DNA of 64,000 nt from Ciceribacter sichuanensis (GCF_024055605.1 NZ_JAMXLX010000001.1:1239030-1303029); one strand, 5' to 3'. Counted from the stretch's first letter, positions 37,368-47,546 are shown. The notes: generated by a model from the letters alone, not told the origin. Numbers and translations: made by a program.

Positions 37368-40289
37368 TTACTCCGCCGCCTGGCGCTTTTTCACTGGGCG
37401 GCGTTCCAGCAGCTCCTTGAGGAACTGGCCGGTATAGGATTTTTCTGCCTTCACCACGTCTTCCGGCGTGCCCTCGGCAACGATGGTGCCACCGCCGTCG
37501 CCGCCCTCGGGGCCGAAATCGATGATCCAGTCTGCGGTCTTTATAACCTCGAGATTATGCTCGATGACCACGACCGAATTGCCCTGGTTGACCAGTTCCT
37601 GCAGCATTTCCAGAAGCTTGGCGACATCGTGGAAATGCAGGCCAGTGGTCGGCTCATCGAGAATATAGAGCGTGCGGCCGGTCGAGCGCTTCGACAGTTC
37701 CTTGGCAAGCTTGACGCGTTGCGCCTCACCGCCGGAAAGCGTGTTCGCCTGCTGGCCGACCTTGATGTAGCCGAGACCGACATCGAAGAGCGCCTGCAGC
37801 TTGTCGCGTACTGCCGGGACGGCGGAGAAGAATTCGACGCCTTCCTCCACCGTCATGTCGAGCACGTCGGCAATCGACTTGCCCTTGAACAGCACGTCGA
37901 GGGTCTCGCGATTGTAGCGCTTGCCGTGGCAGACATCACAGGTGACGTAGACGTCGGGCAGGAAGTGCATCTCGATCTTGATGACGCCGTCGCCCTGGCA
38001 GGCCTCGCAGCGGCCACCCTTGACGTTGAAGGAGAAACGGCCCGGCTGGTAGCCACGCGTCTTCGCCTCGGGAAGACCCGCGAACCAGTCGCGGATCGGC
38101 GTGAAGGCGCCGGTATAGGTCGCCGGGTTTGAGCGTGGCGTGCGGCCGATCGGCGATTGGTCGATGTCGATCACCTTGTCGATGAATTCGAAACCGTCGA
38201 TCCGCTCGTGTTCGGCCGGGTTTTCGCGCGCGCCCATGACGCGGCGTGCTGCCGACTTGTAGAGCGTCTCGATCAGGAAGGTCGACTTGCCGCCGCCCGA
38301 AACGCCTGTCACGGCGGTGAAGACACCGAGCGGGATGGAGGCCGTAACGTTCTTGAGGTTGTTGCCCTTGGCGCCGACCACCTTGATCTGCTGGCCCTTC
38401 TTCGGCTTGCGCCGCTTTTCAGGCACAGCAACCCCGAGTTCGCCGGTAAGATACTTGCCGGTTAGCGAATTCGGATTGGCCATGATCTCCGATGGCGACC
38501 CTTCGGCCACCACCTGACCGCCATGGATGCCGGCGGCCGGTCCGATATCGACGACATAGTCGGCCGTCAGGATCGCGTCCTCATCATGTTCGACGACGAT
38601 CACCGTATTGCCGATGTCGCGCAGATGCTTCAGCGTATCGAGCAGCCGGGCATTGTCGCGCTGGTGAAGACCGATCGACGGTTCGTCGAGCACGTAGAGA
38701 ACGCCTGTTAGCCCCGAGCCGATTTGAGACGCCAGCCGGATGCGCTGGCTCTCGCCCCCGGACAGCGTGCCGGAATTACGCGACAGGCTGAGATAGTCGA
38801 GGCCGACATCATTGAGGAAGCGCAGCCGTTCGCGGATTTCCTTCAGGATACGGACAGCAATTTCGTTCTGCTTATCGGTAAGCTTGGCGGGCAGCGCCTC
38901 GAACCAGCCGCCGGCGATACGGATCGCCATGTCGGTCACCTGGCCGATATGCAGACCGTTGATTTTGACCGCAAGCGCTTCAGGCTTCAGACGGAATCCT
39001 GCGCAGGCCGGGCAGGGGGCCGCCGACATGAAGCGTTCGATTTCCTCGCGCGCCCACGCGCTGTCGGTTTCCTTCCAGCGGCGCTCGAGATTGGGAACAA
39101 TGCCCTCGAAAGTTTTTGTCGTAGAATAGGAGCGTGCTCCGTCGGCGTAGTGGAACTCGATCTTTTCGTCCGTGCCGTGAAGAATGGCCTTCTGGGCAGC
39201 TGCGTTCAGATCGGACCATTTGCTGGAAAGCTTGAAGCCATAGGCCTTGCCCAGCGCTTCCAGCGTCTGGTTGTAGTAGGGCGACGACGACTTCGCCCAG
39301 GGCGCGATTGCCCCGTCGTTGAGCCGCCGGTTGATTTCCGGCACGATCAGCGCTTCATCGATCTTCTGCTGCGAACCCAGACCGTCGCAGGTCGGGCAGG
39401 CGCCGAAGGGATTGTTGAAGGAGAACAGCCGCGGCTCGATTTCCGGTATGGTGAAGCCGGAAACGGGGCAGGCGAACTTCTCCGAGAACAGCACCCGCTC
39501 ATGGGTTTCGTTCAGCGACTTGTTGGCCGACCCGCCAGCCGCAGTTTCTTCCGGCGGCAGCGGCTTGTCGGCGAATTCGGCAACCGCCAGCCCGTCGGCG
39601 AGCTTCAGGCAGGTCTCCAGGCTGTCCGCGAGGCGGGCGGCGATATCCGGTCGCACCACGACACGGTCGACAACGACGTCGATATCGTGCTTGTATTTCT
39701 TGTCCAGCGCTGGAACATCAGCGATTTCATAGAACTGCCCATCGACCTTGACGCGCTGGAAGCCCTTCTTCATCAGTTCGGCGAGTTCCTTCTTGTACTC
39801 GCCCTTTCGTCCGCGGATCATCGGCGCCAGAATATAAAGACGGGTGCCTTCCTCGAAGGCAACGATGCGGTCGACCATCTGCGACACGGTTTGGCTCTCG
39901 ATCGGCAGGCCGGTCGCCGGCGAATAGGGAACCCCGACACGCGCAAAGAGGAGGCGCATATAGTCGTAGATCTCGGTCACAGTACCGACGGTCGAGCGCG
40001 GATTGCGCGAGGTCGTCTTCTGTTCGATGGAAATCGCGGGCGACAGGCCGTCGATCTGGTCGACATCCGGCTTCTGCATCATCTCGAGGAACTGGCGTGC
40101 ATAGGCCGAAAGGCTTTCGACATAGCGGCGCTGTCCCTCCGCATAGATGGTGTCGAAGGCAAGCGATGACTTGCCAGAACCGGACAGGCCGGTCATGACA
40201 ATCAGGCTGTTGCGCGGCAGATCAAGGTCGATCCCCTTGAGATTATGTTCGCGCGCGCCGCGGATGGAGATGCTCTTCAGTTCGCTCAT
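37368..40289 (-). CDS. uvrA: Excinuclease ABC subunit A
   Basis: A 973-residue ABC-type ATPase that scans DNA for bulky lesions and loads UvrB in nucleotide excision repair. The first Walker A is [14 protein letters not shown] near residue 32, the second [15 protein letters not shown] near residue 660; the signature LSGGE occurs in both halves. Zinc modules show [10 protein letters not shown]...CPTCDGLG and CEACQGDG...CDVCHGKRY. The ATG at 40289 is used; a TTG two codons upstream is possible. It is divergent from ssb, with an alphaproteobacterial LexA box between them. Confidence 0.97.
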   Translation of the reverse strand: MSELKSISIRGAREHNLKGIDLDLPRNSLIVMTGLSGSGKSSLAFDTIYAEGQRRYVESLSAYARQFLEMMQKPDVDQIDGLSPAISIEQKTTSRNPRSTVGTVTEIYDYMRLLFARVGVPYSPATGLPIESQTVSQMVDRIVAFEEGTRLYILAPMIRGRKGEYKKELAELMKKGFQRVKVDGQFYEIADVPALDKKYKHDIDVVVDRVVVRPDIAARLADSLETCLKLADGLAVAEFADKPLPPEETAAGGSANKSLNETHERVLFSEKFACPVSGFTIPEIEPRLFSFNNPFGACPTCDGLGSQQKIDEALIVPEINRRLNDGAIAPWAKSSSPYYNQTLEALGKAYGFKLSSKWSDLNAAAQKAILHGTDEKIEFHYADGARSYSTTKTFEGIVPNLERRWKETDSAWAREEIERFMSAAPCPACAGFRLKPEALAVKINGLHIGQVTDMAIRIAGGWFEALPAKLTDKQNEIAVRILKEIRERLRFLNDVGLDYLSLSRNSGTLSGGESQRIRLASQIGSGLTGVLYVLDEPSIGLHQRDNARLLDTLKHLRDIGNTVIVVEHDEDAILTADYVVDIGPAAGIHGGQVVAEGSPSEIMANPNSLTGKYLTGELGVAVPEKRRKPKKGQQIKVVGAKGNNLKNVTASIPLGVFTAVTGVSGGGKSTFLIETLYKSAARRVMGARENPAEHERIDGFEFIDKVIDIDQSPIGRTPRSNPATYTGAFTPIRDWFAGLPEAKTRGYQPGRFSFNVKGGRCEACQGDGVIKIEMHFLPDVYVTCDVCHGKRYNRETLDVLFKGKSIADVLDMTVEEGVEFFSAVPAVRDKLQALFDVGLGYIKVGQQANTLSGGEAQRVKLAKELSKRSTGRTLYILDEPTTGLHFHDVAKLLEMLQELVNQGNSVVVIEHNLEVIKTADWIIDFGPEGGDGGGTIVAEGTPEDVVKAEKSYTGQFLKELLERRPVKKRQAAE

Positions 40290-40426
40290 GGACAAGGCTC
40301 GGATGGAAAAGGGTCTCTCGGGAGGAGAGCAGTCCTTATTTAGTGATCTGTCGGCCCCTGTCGAGGCGGAAGGATGTTTTGTTGGCCGTAATGCGATTCT
40401 ATTGACACCATCCTAGTGATTAATTA

Positions 40427-40441
40427 GAACAAACAAAGAAC
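40427..40441. promoter_or_regulatory. LexA (SOS) box between uvrA and ssb
   Basis: The plus strand reads GAAC-AAACAAA-GAAC, the reverse complement of the alphaproteobacterial SOS box GTTC-N7-GTTC. The spacer is AT-rich. It lies 138 bases upstream of uvrA and 112 bases upstream of ssb, so LexA could repress both genes. Position and spacing support it strongly, although the motif alone occurs by chance about twice in a window this size. Confidence 0.8.
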
Positions 40442-40552
40442 ATTTTCGTTGTGGATTACAGAGGATGACAACTCATTCGCGCCTTCGGATGGGATAAGGT
40501 AAAAATCGACTAGGTTTTCGGACGCCGCTTGAGCGGCAGCAAGGTGAGTAAT

Positions 40553-41086
40553 ATGGCTGGTAGCGTCAACAAGGTAATTTTGATCGGCAATCTCGGGGCT
40601 GACCCGGAAATCCGCCGTACCCAGGACGGTCGACCGATTGCCAACCTGCGCATCGCGACGTCGGAAAGCTGGCGCGACCGCAATTCCGGCGAACGCAAGG
40701 AAAAGACCGAGTGGCACACCGTGGTGATCTTCAATGAAGGTCTCTGCAAGGTGGCTGAACAGTATCTGCGCAAGGGCTCGACGGTCTATATCGAAGGCCA
40801 GCTTCAGACCCGCAAGTGGCAGGACCAGAGCGGTCAGGATCGCTATTCGACCGAGGTGGTGCTGCAAGGCTTCAATGCGAACCTGACCATGCTCGGCGGT
40901 CGCGGCGAAGGCGGCGGGCAGGGCGCTTCCCGCGGTGGTGATTTCGGTGGCGGCGGTTATGGGGACGACTACGGCTCTCCCGCTCCCTCGCGCGGCGGCG
41001 CATCCGGCTCCGGCGGTCGCGGCGGTGCGAGCGCACCGTCCGGCGGTGGCTTCTCCCGTGACATGGACGATGACATCCCGTTCTGA
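40553..41086 (+). CDS. ssb: Single-stranded DNA-binding protein
   Basis: A 177-residue SSB. The N-terminal OB fold (about residues 1-115) shows [20 protein letters not shown] and [21 protein letters not shown] long glycine-rich linker follows, and the acidic C-terminal tip DMDDDIPF, which recruits repair and replication partners, is intact. The ATG at 40553 follows AAGGTGAG; the frame is open for eight further codons. Transcription is expected to be SOS-responsive through the shared LexA box with uvrA. Confidence 0.97.
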   Translation: MAGSVNKVILIGNLGADPEIRRTQDGRPIANLRIATSESWRDRNSGERKEKTEWHTVVIFNEGLCKVAEQYLRKGSTVYIEGQLQTRKWQDQSGQDRYSTEVVLQGFNANLTMLGGRGEGGGQGASRGGDFGGGGYGDDYGSPAPSRGGASGSGGRGGASAPSGGGFSRDMDDDIPF

Positions 41087-41126
41087 GGCACGCTGCCATC
41101 CGGCAGAGTTTCGTCTGTAGAATTGA

Positions 41127-41163
41127 AGGGCCGCTTCACGATGATATCGTGGGCGGCTCTTTT
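41127..41163 (+). terminator. Intrinsic terminator of ssb
   Basis: An imperfect stem pairs GGGCCGCTTCACGAT with ATCGTGGGCGGCTCT through a short loop and is followed by TTTT. Two wobble pairs and one bulge reduce its quality, but it lies 41 bases after the ssb stop, as expected. Confidence 0.65.
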
Positions 41164-41270
41164 GCATGGCGAGGTGTTTGTTCCTGCGAGAAGGCGGTAG
41201 AGACCCGCCGGAGCGCCTTGTGGGTCTGCTGATTGTCGCTCAGGTGCGTGACGTGTGGCCTGGAGGTGGT

Positions 41271-41900
41271 TCAGACGCCGAAGGCCGATTTCACGCCGTC
41301 AACCACGAACTGCACCGAAAGGGCCGCCAGAAGCACGCCGAGAAGGCGGGTGAGAAGTGCGCGGCCGGTGACGCCGAGGAAGCGATTGAGCGGTTCGGCG
41401 AGGCTGAGTGCCAGCAGAACCAGCGCAAGGCAGACCCCGATGACGCCGATCAGTTGCGCCTTGCCGGCAATGCCTTCCATCGTGCCGGCGATCAGCACGG
41501 TGGCCGATATCGCACCCGGTCCGGCGATCAGCGGAATGGCCAGCGGAAAGACGGCGAGATTGTGGATGTGGTCCTTGGTGATGGCGTTGTCGGTGGTCTT
41601 CTCTTTGCGTTCGTTGCGCTTCTCGAAGATCATTTCGAACGCGATGGCGAAGAGCATCAGCCCGCCGGCTATGCGGAATGCGCCCATGGAAATGCCGAGC
41701 GCTGCAAGGATGCCCGCGCCGAAGAGGGCGAAGACCGCAAGGATGGCAAAGGCTATGACGGAACCGCGCACGGCCACCTGCCGGCGTTGCGCCGTGCTCA
41801 TGCCCTGGGTCATAGCGAGGAACAGCGGGGCGAGTCCCGGCGGGTCTACAGTCACCAGAAGGGTGGTGAATGCGTTGATCATCGCGTCTGCGCCAGCCAT
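41271..41900 (-). CDS. MarC family integral membrane protein
   Basis: A 209-residue inner-membrane protein with about six hydrophobic helices. The MarC/UPF0056 signature includes TVDPPGLAPLFLAMTQGM at the N-terminus and PLAIPLIAGPGAISATVLI in the second half. The original suggestion of a multiple-antibiotic resistance role for MarC has been withdrawn, and the function is unknown. The ATG at 41900 has GGGGGACG upstream; the frame is open to 41996 with no membrane helix or homology. It converges on ssb and is divergent from gyrA across 187 bases. Confidence 0.88.
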   Translation of the reverse strand: MAGADAMINAFTTLLVTVDPPGLAPLFLAMTQGMSTAQRRQVAVRGSVIAFAILAVFALFGAGILAALGISMGAFRIAGGLMLFAIAFEMIFEKRNERKEKTTDNAITKDHIHNLAVFPLAIPLIAGPGAISATVLIAGTMEGIAGKAQLIGVIGVCLALVLLALSLAEPLNRFLGVTGRALLTRLLGVLLAALSVQFVVDGVKSAFGV

Positions 41901-42087
41901 CTCGTCCCCCGTTTTCCGGCGATTTAAATGCGAGCCTGCCCCGCTTGGCAAGCGATACGGCAAGTTCTTGATCGTTTTGCCTTTCCACCGCCGCAAAAGC
42001 TGTTCAAAACCCGGGGCGAAATTGGCGCTTCTGTGCCCTTTCGGCTATAAACTCTCCAGTGATTCCGAACAGAGATCGTGACCTGAT

Positions 42088-44907
42088 TTGACTGAGCAAA
42101 GCACTCCCGGCGGCGGCAAGTTCCCGCAAGGCATCGAGCCGATTTCCATCATGGAAGAAATGCAGCGGTCGTATCTCGACTACGCGATGAGCGTAATCGT
42201 GAGCCGCGCGCTCCCCGATGTCCGAGACGGACTGAAGCCGGTACATCGTCGTATTCTCTTCTCCATGAGCGAGATGGGGGTCGACTGGAACAAGAAATAC
42301 GTGAAGTCGGCCCGCGTTACCGGCGACGTGATGGGTAAATACCATCCGCACGGCGATGCCGCGATCTATGACGCGCTCGCGCGTATGGCGCAGGACTGGT
42401 CGCTCCGCCTGCCGCTGATCGATGGTCAGGGCAACTTCGGCTCTGTCGACGGCGACCCGCCGGCAGCCCAGCGTTACACGGAATGCCGTCTGGAGAAGGC
42501 CGCTCACGCCCTTCTCGATGACCTCGACAAGGAAACCATCGATTTCCGCGAGAACTATGACGGCACCTTGCAGGAGCCGGTCGTCGTTCCCGCCAAGTTC
42601 CCGAACCTGCTCGTCAACGGCGCAGGCGGCATCGCTGTCGGTATGGCGACAAACATTCCGCCGCACAACCTTTCTGAAGTCGTCGACGGCTGTATTGCGG
42701 TCATCGACAACCCGGCGATCGAACTACCCGAACTGATGGAAATCATTCCGGGACCGGACTTCCCGACCGGCGCTCTGATCCTCGGTCGCTCCGGCATCCG
42801 GTCGGCCTATGAGACTGGCCGCGGTTCCGTCATCATGCGTGGCGTTGCGCGCATCGAACCGATGCGCGGCGATCGCGAGCAGATCATCATCAGCGAAATT
42901 CCCTATCAGGTGAACAAGGCGACGATGATCGAGAAGATGGCCGAACTGGTGCGCGACAAGCGCATCGAGGGCATCTCCGACCTGCGCGACGAATCCGACC
43001 GCGAAGGCTACCGCGTTGTCATCGAACTCAAGCGTGACGCCAATGCCGATGTCATCCTGAACCAACTCTATCGTTACACCCCGCTGCAGACTTCTTTCGG
43101 TTGCAACATGGTGGCGCTGAATGGCGGCAAGCCGGAACAGCTCTCGCTGCTCGACATGCTGCGCGCCTTCGTTGCCTTCCGCGAGGATGTTGTTAGCCGG
43201 CGAACGAAATATCTTCTGCGCAAGGCGCGTGACCGTGCCCACGTCTTGGTCGGTCTCGCGATTGCGGTTGCCAACATCGACGAAGTCATAAGCCTTATTC
43301 GTCGCGCACCGGATCCGCAGACGGCGCGCGAGCAGTTGATGGAGCGCCGCTGGCCTGCCCATGATGTGGACGCGCTGATCCGACTGATCGACGATCCGCG
43401 TCACCGCATTAACGAGGACAATACCTACAACCTCTCGGAAGAGCAGGCCCGTGCCATCCTCGAACTGCGTCTGGCCCGCCTGACGGCCCTCGGCCGCGAC
43501 GAAATCGACGAGGAACTCAACAAGATCGGCGCGGAAATCTCGGATTATCTCGATATCCTGTCTTCGCGCATTCGCATCCAGACCATCGTCAAGGAAGAGC
43601 TTGCCGCGGTACGCGACGAGTTCGGCACACCGCGCCGTACCCAGATCATCGACGGCGGTCTGGAGATGGACGACGAGGATCTGATCGCGCGCGAAGACAT
43701 GGTCGTAACGGTTTCTCACCTCGGCTACATCAAGCGCGTACCGCTGACGACCTATCGCGCCCAGCGTCGCGGCGGCAAGGGCCGTTCCGGCATGGCGACC
43801 CGCGACGAGGATTTTGTTACCCGGCTATTCGTTGCCAACACGCACACACCGGTTCTGTTCTTCTCTTCGCGCGGCATCGTCTACAAGGAGAAAGTCTGGC
43901 GTCTGCCGATCGGTACGCCGACGTCGCGCGGCAAGGCGCTTATCAACATGCTGCCGCTGGAGCCGGGCGAACGTATCACGACCATCATGCCGCTGCCCGA
44001 GGACGAGAGCACCTGGGACAATCTCGACGTGATGTTCTCGACCACGCGCGGTACGGTGCGCCGTAACAAGCTGTCCGACTTCGTGCAGGTCAACCGCAAC
44101 GGCAAGATTGCCATGAAGCTCGAGGAAGAGGGTGATGAGATCCTCTCCGTCGAGACCTGCACGGCGCCGAACCATGATTTGGGTATCCCCGGTGACGACG
44201 TCCTGCTGACGACCGCGCTTGGCCAGGCGATCCGCTTCCCTGTCGATGAAGTCCGCGTGTTCGCGGGCCGCAATTCGATCGGTGTCCGCGGCATTTCGCT
44301 GGCCGATGGTGACCGCATCATCTCGATGACCATCGTCAGCCACGTCGATGCAGAGCCGTGGGAGCGTGCCGCCTATCTGAAGCGCTCGGCCGCCGAACGC
44401 CGCGCTGCCGGCGTCGATGAAGAGGATATCGCTCTCGTTGGCGAGGAAGTGGTGGAAGAAGGGCAATTGTCCGATGAACGCTACGAATACCTCAAGGAGC
44501 GTGAACAGTTCGTGCTGACCGTTTCCGTAAAGGGATATGGCAAGCGTTCATCCTCTTACGACTTCCGTACCTCGGGTCGCGGCGGCAAGGGCATCCGTGC
44601 CACCGACACGTCGAAGACTTCGGAAATCGGCGAACAGGTCGCGGCTTTCCCGGTCGACGAAAAGGACCAGATCATGCTGGTCTCCGATGGCGGTCAGTTG
44701 ATCCGCGTTCCGGTGGACGGCATCCGCATCGCGAGCCGTGCCACCAAGGGCGTTACCATCTTCTCTACCGCCAAGGACGAGAAGGTCGTTTCCGTCGAAC
44801 GGATTTCGGAACCGGAATCCGATGAGGAAGACGATGCGGTGCTCGGTGAGGAAACGGATGCCGTGACCGAGGCGTCTGATGGCTCTCCGGATGGCTCCGA
44901 GGAATAG
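42088..44907 (+). CDS. gyrA: DNA gyrase subunit A
   Basis: A 939-residue type IIA topoisomerase subunit that cuts and rejoins DNA for negative supercoiling. The catalytic tyrosine is Tyr130 in [12 protein letters not shown]. The quinolone-resistance region reads [17 protein letters not shown], with Ala91 at the position of E. coli Ser83 and Asp95 at Asp87. The C-terminal beta-pinwheel carries an intact GyrA box (QRRGGKG) near residue 559. A long acidic tail (about residues 900-939) is typical of alphaproteobacterial GyrA. The start is a TTG at 42088, the only start before the conserved N-terminus. Confidence 0.97.
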   Translation: MTEQSTPGGGKFPQGIEPISIMEEMQRSYLDYAMSVIVSRALPDVRDGLKPVHRRILFSMSEMGVDWNKKYVKSARVTGDVMGKYHPHGDAAIYDALARMAQDWSLRLPLIDGQGNFGSVDGDPPAAQRYTECRLEKAAHALLDDLDKETIDFRENYDGTLQEPVVVPAKFPNLLVNGAGGIAVGMATNIPPHNLSEVVDGCIAVIDNPAIELPELMEIIPGPDFPTGALILGRSGIRSAYETGRGSVIMRGVARIEPMRGDREQIIISEIPYQVNKATMIEKMAELVRDKRIEGISDLRDESDREGYRVVIELKRDANADVILNQLYRYTPLQTSFGCNMVALNGGKPEQLSLLDMLRAFVAFREDVVSRRTKYLLRKARDRAHVLVGLAIAVANIDEVISLIRRAPDPQTAREQLMERRWPAHDVDALIRLIDDPRHRINEDNTYNLSEEQARAILELRLARLTALGRDEIDEELNKIGAEISDYLDILSSRIRIQTIVKEELAAVRDEFGTPRRTQIIDGGLEMDDEDLIAREDMVVTVSHLGYIKRVPLTTYRAQRRGGKGRSGMATRDEDFVTRLFVANTHTPVLFFSSRGIVYKEKVWRLPIGTPTSRGKALINMLPLEPGERITTIMPLPEDESTWDNLDVMFSTTRGTVRRNKLSDFVQVNRNGKIAMKLEEEGDEILSVETCTAPNHDLGIPGDDVLLTTALGQAIRFPVDEVRVFAGRNSIGVRGISLADGDRIISMTIVSHVDAEPWERAAYLKRSAAERRAAGVDEEDIALVGEEVVEEGQLSDERYEYLKEREQFVLTVSVKGYGKRSSSYDFRTSGRGGKGIRATDTSKTSEIGEQVAAFPVDEKDQIMLVSDGGQLIRVPVDGIRIASRATKGVTIFSTAKDEKVVSVERISEPESDEEDDAVLGEETDAVTEASDGSPDGSEE

Positions 44908-44923
44908 GGAGCTTCACGAATAT

Positions 44924-44964
44924 AAAGAAAAAGCCCGCTGGATAATCCGGCGGGCTTTTTCTTT
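44924..44964 (+). terminator. Strong intrinsic terminator after gyrA
   Basis: A perfect 15-base-pair stem (AAAGAAAAAGCCCGC with its complement), extended by four more pairs around a TAA loop, sits 17 bases after the gyrA stop. The 3' arm contains TTTTTCTTT. A and T runs on both sides make it bidirectional, so it also ends the minus-strand small-protein transcript. Confidence 0.92.
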
Positions 44965-45038
44965 GGAGGTCTGTGAAACTTTTCGCGCCGCTCGTGTGGA
45001 TCCGACCGGCTTTTGTCGGCGAGACAGGTCTCGCCGGA

Positions 45039-45173
45039 TCAGAACGCCCTGTGGCGTTCGATCAGGGCCTTGTAGTCATCACTCTCGCGCCGAAGCGCGG
45101 AGATCGTCGAGGCGACCGAGGCAACGAACATGCCGCTGATCAAGGCAGCAAGTACTGTCAGTGTTATGAACAT
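45039..45173 (-). CDS. Small membrane protein (44 residues), distal of three in tandem
   Basis: A 44-residue protein (MFITLTVLAALISGMFVASV at the N-terminus) with one hydrophobic helix over residues 1-26 and a charged cytoplasmic-type tail (SALRRESDDYKALIERHRAF). The ribosome binding site AAAGGAAG is seven bases before the ATG, which strongly supports translation. It is the last of three small single-helix proteins on the minus strand between gyrA and coaD. No family was recognised. The short length means homology cannot be judged by eye, but the start context and helix make it a real gene candidate. Confidence 0.7.
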   Translation of the reverse strand: MFITLTVLAALISGMFVASVASTISALRRESDDYKALIERHRAF

Positions 45174-45231
45174 GGACTTCCTTTCTTTTCCGCGGCGGTT
45201 GAACGTTTAGCGCGAATGTTTTTATTTCGGA

Positions 45232-45381
45232 TTAATGGCCGAAGGTGTGGTAGCGCGCCGTCATCGGCGGGCCGAACTGGCCCTTGCTGTTGTCAGCCAT
45301 GTAGAAGGTCATGGAGGTGGCAACCATTGCCGTCATCATCAACATCCAGACCACATTGATCAGGGTTACTTTGTCGGGCAT
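45232..45381 (-). CDS. Small membrane protein (49 residues), middle of three in tandem
   Basis: A 49-residue protein with one hydrophobic, methionine-rich helix (INVVWMLMMTAMVATSMTFY, residues 8-27) and a polar tail ending in a His-containing RYHTFGH. The site AAAGGATC lies before the ATG at 45381. Layout (helix first, short polar tail) matches the flanking 44- and 57-residue genes, with gaps of 58 and 80 bases, so the three may form one operon. The family is not recognised. Methionine richness could hint at membrane insertion or metal contact, but that is only a guess. Confidence 0.68.
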   Translation of the reverse strand: MPDKVTLINVVWMLMMTAMVATSMTFYMADNSKGQFGPPMTARYHTFGH

Positions 45382-45461
45382 AGTCGTGATCCTTTCGAAA
45401 ACGGCATATTTGCCGTGAAAATGCGCTGGCGGATTATTGGTTCCGTAGCGACTGGACGCTG

Positions 45462-45635
45462 TTAATAGAGAGGTGCATCTGAAACGCGCCTTAACGGCCC
45501 GTTCATCTGGCGTTCATCTTCCCTGCTGCCGGTCGAGGAGGCTTCGCCGGTGGCCAGAAAGGCCCGGACGAGAAGAACTGCCATTTCCAGGAGGTAGGAG
45601 ATGGCGATTGCGAGGATAGACAGGACAGCGAGCAT
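45462..45635 (-). CDS. Small membrane protein (57 residues), proximal of three in tandem
   Basis: A 57-residue protein whose N-terminus (MLAVLSILAIAISYLLEMAV) continues as hydrophobic sequence to about residue 28, followed by a polar tail with Glu, Arg and Ser (TGSREDERQMNG). TGAGG lies eight bases before the ATG at 45635, and a perfect hairpin sits just before that (45653-45672). No family was recognised. A GTTC-N7-GTTC match lies within its 3' coding part and is probably chance. It may start the transcript of the three-gene small-protein set. Confidence 0.6.
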   Translation of the reverse strand: MLAVLSILAIAISYLLEMAVLLVRAFLATGEASSTGSREDERQMNGPLRRVSDAPLY

Positions 45636-45652
45636 GAAAGGGCCTCAGGTGG

Positions 45653-45672
45653 GCTGGTTCCGGTGAACCAGC
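45653..45672. promoter_or_regulatory. Hairpin upstream of the small membrane protein genes
   Basis: A perfect 8-base-pair stem (GCTGGTTC / GAACCAGC) with a four-base CGGT loop is located 17 bases before the start of the 57-residue gene, just outside its ribosome binding site. It may be an mRNA leader structure that tunes translation, or a terminator-like remnant without T-run. Confidence 0.45.
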
Positions 45673-45833
45673 ATGGCCACTATGGACCCGACCTGCTGAA
45701 GCGCCCTTGAATGCTCCATTCAGCGGTTGTTCATCTTTCCGGCGCGGCTTAGAAGCGCTGAAGCGAGGGGCCAAATCACTTGCGGCGGGCGCTCTTCCAT
45801 GACAAAAGGCGACGACACAACCATCGGGCTGCC

Positions 45834-46328
45834 ATGACGACTGCTTTTTATCCAGGTTCCTTCGATCCGATGACCAATGGTCACCTCGACGTGCTGGTCC
45901 AGTCGTTGAACGTCGTCTCCAGGGTGATCGTGGCGATCGGCATTCATCCTGGAAAGACACCGCTGTTCAGCTACGATGAACGCGCCGAATTGATCCGCCG
46001 TTCGCTGGCGGAAGCGCTTCCCGGACGCGCGTCGGATATCGACGTGGTTTCTTTCGACAATCTTGCAGTGGATGCGGCGCGTACCAATGGTGCAACATTG
46101 CTGTTGCGCGGCCTGCGCGACGGAACAGATCTCGATTATGAGATGCAGATGGCCGGCATGAACTATCAGATGGCGCCGGACCTTCAGACCATTTTCCTGC
46201 CTGCCGGAACCGCCTCGCGGCCTATTACCGCCACATTGGTTCGCCAGATCGCCGCAATGGGGGGCGATGTCAGTGCTTTTGTGCCGCCGGCGGTGCTGGC
46301 CGCCCTGAAATCGAAGCTCGGCCGCTGA
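45834..46328 (+). CDS. coaD: Phosphopantetheine adenylyltransferase
   Basis: A 164-residue nucleotidyltransferase that converts 4'-phosphopantetheine and ATP to dephospho-CoA, the penultimate CoA step. The nucleotide-binding motif is [18 protein letters not shown] at the N-terminus (T-x-G-H type), and the phosphate-contacting segments [19 protein letters not shown] and the ISSS/T-like [15 protein letters not shown] are intact. The ATG at 45834 starts the conserved N-terminus; codons back to 45780 lack homology. It is followed by two peptidyl-prolyl isomerase genes, 32 bases downstream. Confidence 0.96.
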   Translation: MTTAFYPGSFDPMTNGHLDVLVQSLNVVSRVIVAIGIHPGKTPLFSYDERAELIRRSLAEALPGRASDIDVVSFDNLAVDAARTNGATLLLRGLRDGTDLDYEMQMAGMNYQMAPDLQTIFLPAGTASRPITATLVRQIAAMGGDVSAFVPPAVLAALKSKLGR

Positions 46329-46360
46329 GGCCTTTTCTTGTTTTAGTCTTTGGAGTGATC

Positions 46361-46930
46361 ATGAAACTCTTTCGTATTGCTGCCGCGCTCGTCGTGGCCT
46401 TCGCGACCGCGGGTTCGGTGCGTGCCGCATCCAACGACGACTATCTGACTATCCAGCTCAAGGACGGTCCGGTTGTCATCGAACTGCTGCCGGATGTTGC
46501 GCCGAAGCATGTTGCGCAGATCAAGGAACTGGCGAAGAAAGGCGAATACGACAACGTCGCCTTCCATCGCGTGATCGATGGCTTCATGGCCCAGACCGGT
46601 GATGTCCAGTACGGCGACATGAACGACGGTTACGATCCGAAGCTTGCCGGCACCGGCGGTTCCAGCCTGCCGGATCTTCCGGCCGAGTTCTCGGGCGTTC
46701 CCTTCGAGCGCGGTACCATCGGCATGGCGCGCGCTCAGGACCCGAACTCTGCCAATTCGCAATTCTTCATTATGTTCGCCGAAGGCGGCTTCCTGAATGG
46801 CCAGTACACGGTCGTCGGCAAGGTCGTGGCGGGCATGGAATATGTCGACAAGATCAAGCGTGGCCAGGGCGGAAACGGCGAAGTTTCCGATCCGGATCGC
46901 ATGATCAAGGTAACTGTCGGCAGAAACTGA
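46361..46930 (+). CDS. Periplasmic cyclophilin-type peptidyl-prolyl cis-trans isomerase
   Basis: A 189-residue cyclophilin with a signal peptide (MKLFRIAAALVVAFATAGSV, cleaved near VRA). The isomerase core shows NVAFHRVIDGFMAQTGDVQYG, with the catalytic Arg in FHRVI, and NSANSQFFIMFAEGGFLNGQYTVVG. It should assist protein folding in the periplasm, like E. coli PpiA. The ATG at 46361 has TGGAG upstream; a GTG two codons earlier is possible. The cytoplasmic paralogue follows 31 bases downstream, an arrangement conserved in rhizobia. Confidence 0.92.
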   Translation: MKLFRIAAALVVAFATAGSVRAASNDDYLTIQLKDGPVVIELLPDVAPKHVAQIKELAKKGEYDNVAFHRVIDGFMAQTGDVQYGDMNDGYDPKLAGTGGSSLPDLPAEFSGVPFERGTIGMARAQDPNSANSQFFIMFAEGGFLNGQYTVVGKVVAGMEYVDKIKRGQGGNGEVSDPDRMIKVTVGRN

Positions 46931-46961
46931 GGGCTGAGGCCCGCAAACAGGGAGTAAGACT

Positions 46962-47471
46962 ATGGCCGAGATCAAGGATCCGGAAAACACCATCATCATG
47001 GAAACCACGAAGGGTCGTGTCGTGATTTCACTTTTCCCGGACCTGGCTCCCGGCCATGTCGCGCGGATCAAGGAACTGTCGCGCGAGGGCGCCTATGACG
47101 GCGTTGTCTTCCACCGCGTCATCGAGGACTTCATGGCCCAGACGGGCGACGTGCAGTTCGGCAAGCAGGGTGGCGACAGCTTCAACCCGGCACGCGCCGG
47201 TATGGGCGGTTCTTCCAAGCCGGACCTGAAGGCCGAATTCTCCGCCACCTCGCATGTGCGCGGCACCTGCTCCATGGCCCGTTCGCAGAACCCAAACTCG
47301 GCAAACTCGCAGTTCTTCATCTGCTTCACCGATGCGCCGTGGCTGAACAAGCAGTATTCGGTCTGGGGCCAGGTCATCGAAGGCATGGAAGTCATCGACC
47401 AGATCAAGCGCGGCGAGCCCGTGCGCGATCCCGACTCCATCGTTTCGATGAAGGTCGCTGCCGACGCCTGA
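46962..47471 (+). CDS. ppiB: Cytoplasmic cyclophilin-type peptidyl-prolyl cis-trans isomerase
   Basis: A 169-residue cyclophilin with no signal peptide, clearly a paralogue of the preceding gene. Core segments are YDGVVFHRVIEDFMAQTGDV, carrying the catalytic arginine, and MARSQNPNSANSQFFICFTD, with the active-site Phe. It is expected to work in the cytoplasm. The GGGAGTAAG upstream is a good ribosome binding site. It forms a coaD-ppi-ppiB unit that ends at a terminator before queA. Confidence 0.95.
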   Translation: MAEIKDPENTIIMETTKGRVVISLFPDLAPGHVARIKELSREGAYDGVVFHRVIEDFMAQTGDVQFGKQGGDSFNPARAGMGGSSKPDLKAEFSATSHVRGTCSMARSQNPNSANSQFFICFTDAPWLNKQYSVWGQVIEGMEVIDQIKRGEPVRDPDSIVSMKVAADA

Positions 47472-47487
47472 TCGTCCGGGAAAATGG

Positions 47488-47524
47488 AACCCGCCCCGGC
47501 GCTTTGCGCCCGGGCGGGTTTTCG
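47488..47524 (+). terminator. Intrinsic terminator of the coaD-ppiB unit
   Basis: Nested stems AACCCGCCC / GGGCGGGTT and GGCGC / GCGCC form one long hairpin, 17 bases after the ppiB stop. The T-run (GGGTTTTC) starts in the 3' arm. It separates the isomerase genes from queA, whose ATG is at 47547. Confidence 0.85.
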
Positions 47525-47546
47525 CGTTTGATGAAATGATGTTGCC

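Noticed and set aside
38724..40169. Long plus-strand frame opposite uvrA
   Set aside because: Antisense shadow of uvrA; composition rich in Arg, Gln and His, no domain recognised.
45501..45515. GTTC-N7-GTTC match (LexA-like) on the plus strand
   Set aside because: It lies inside the coding part of the 57-residue small gene, far from any DNA-repair gene, with a GC-rich spacer; about two chance matches are expected in 64 kb on both strands.
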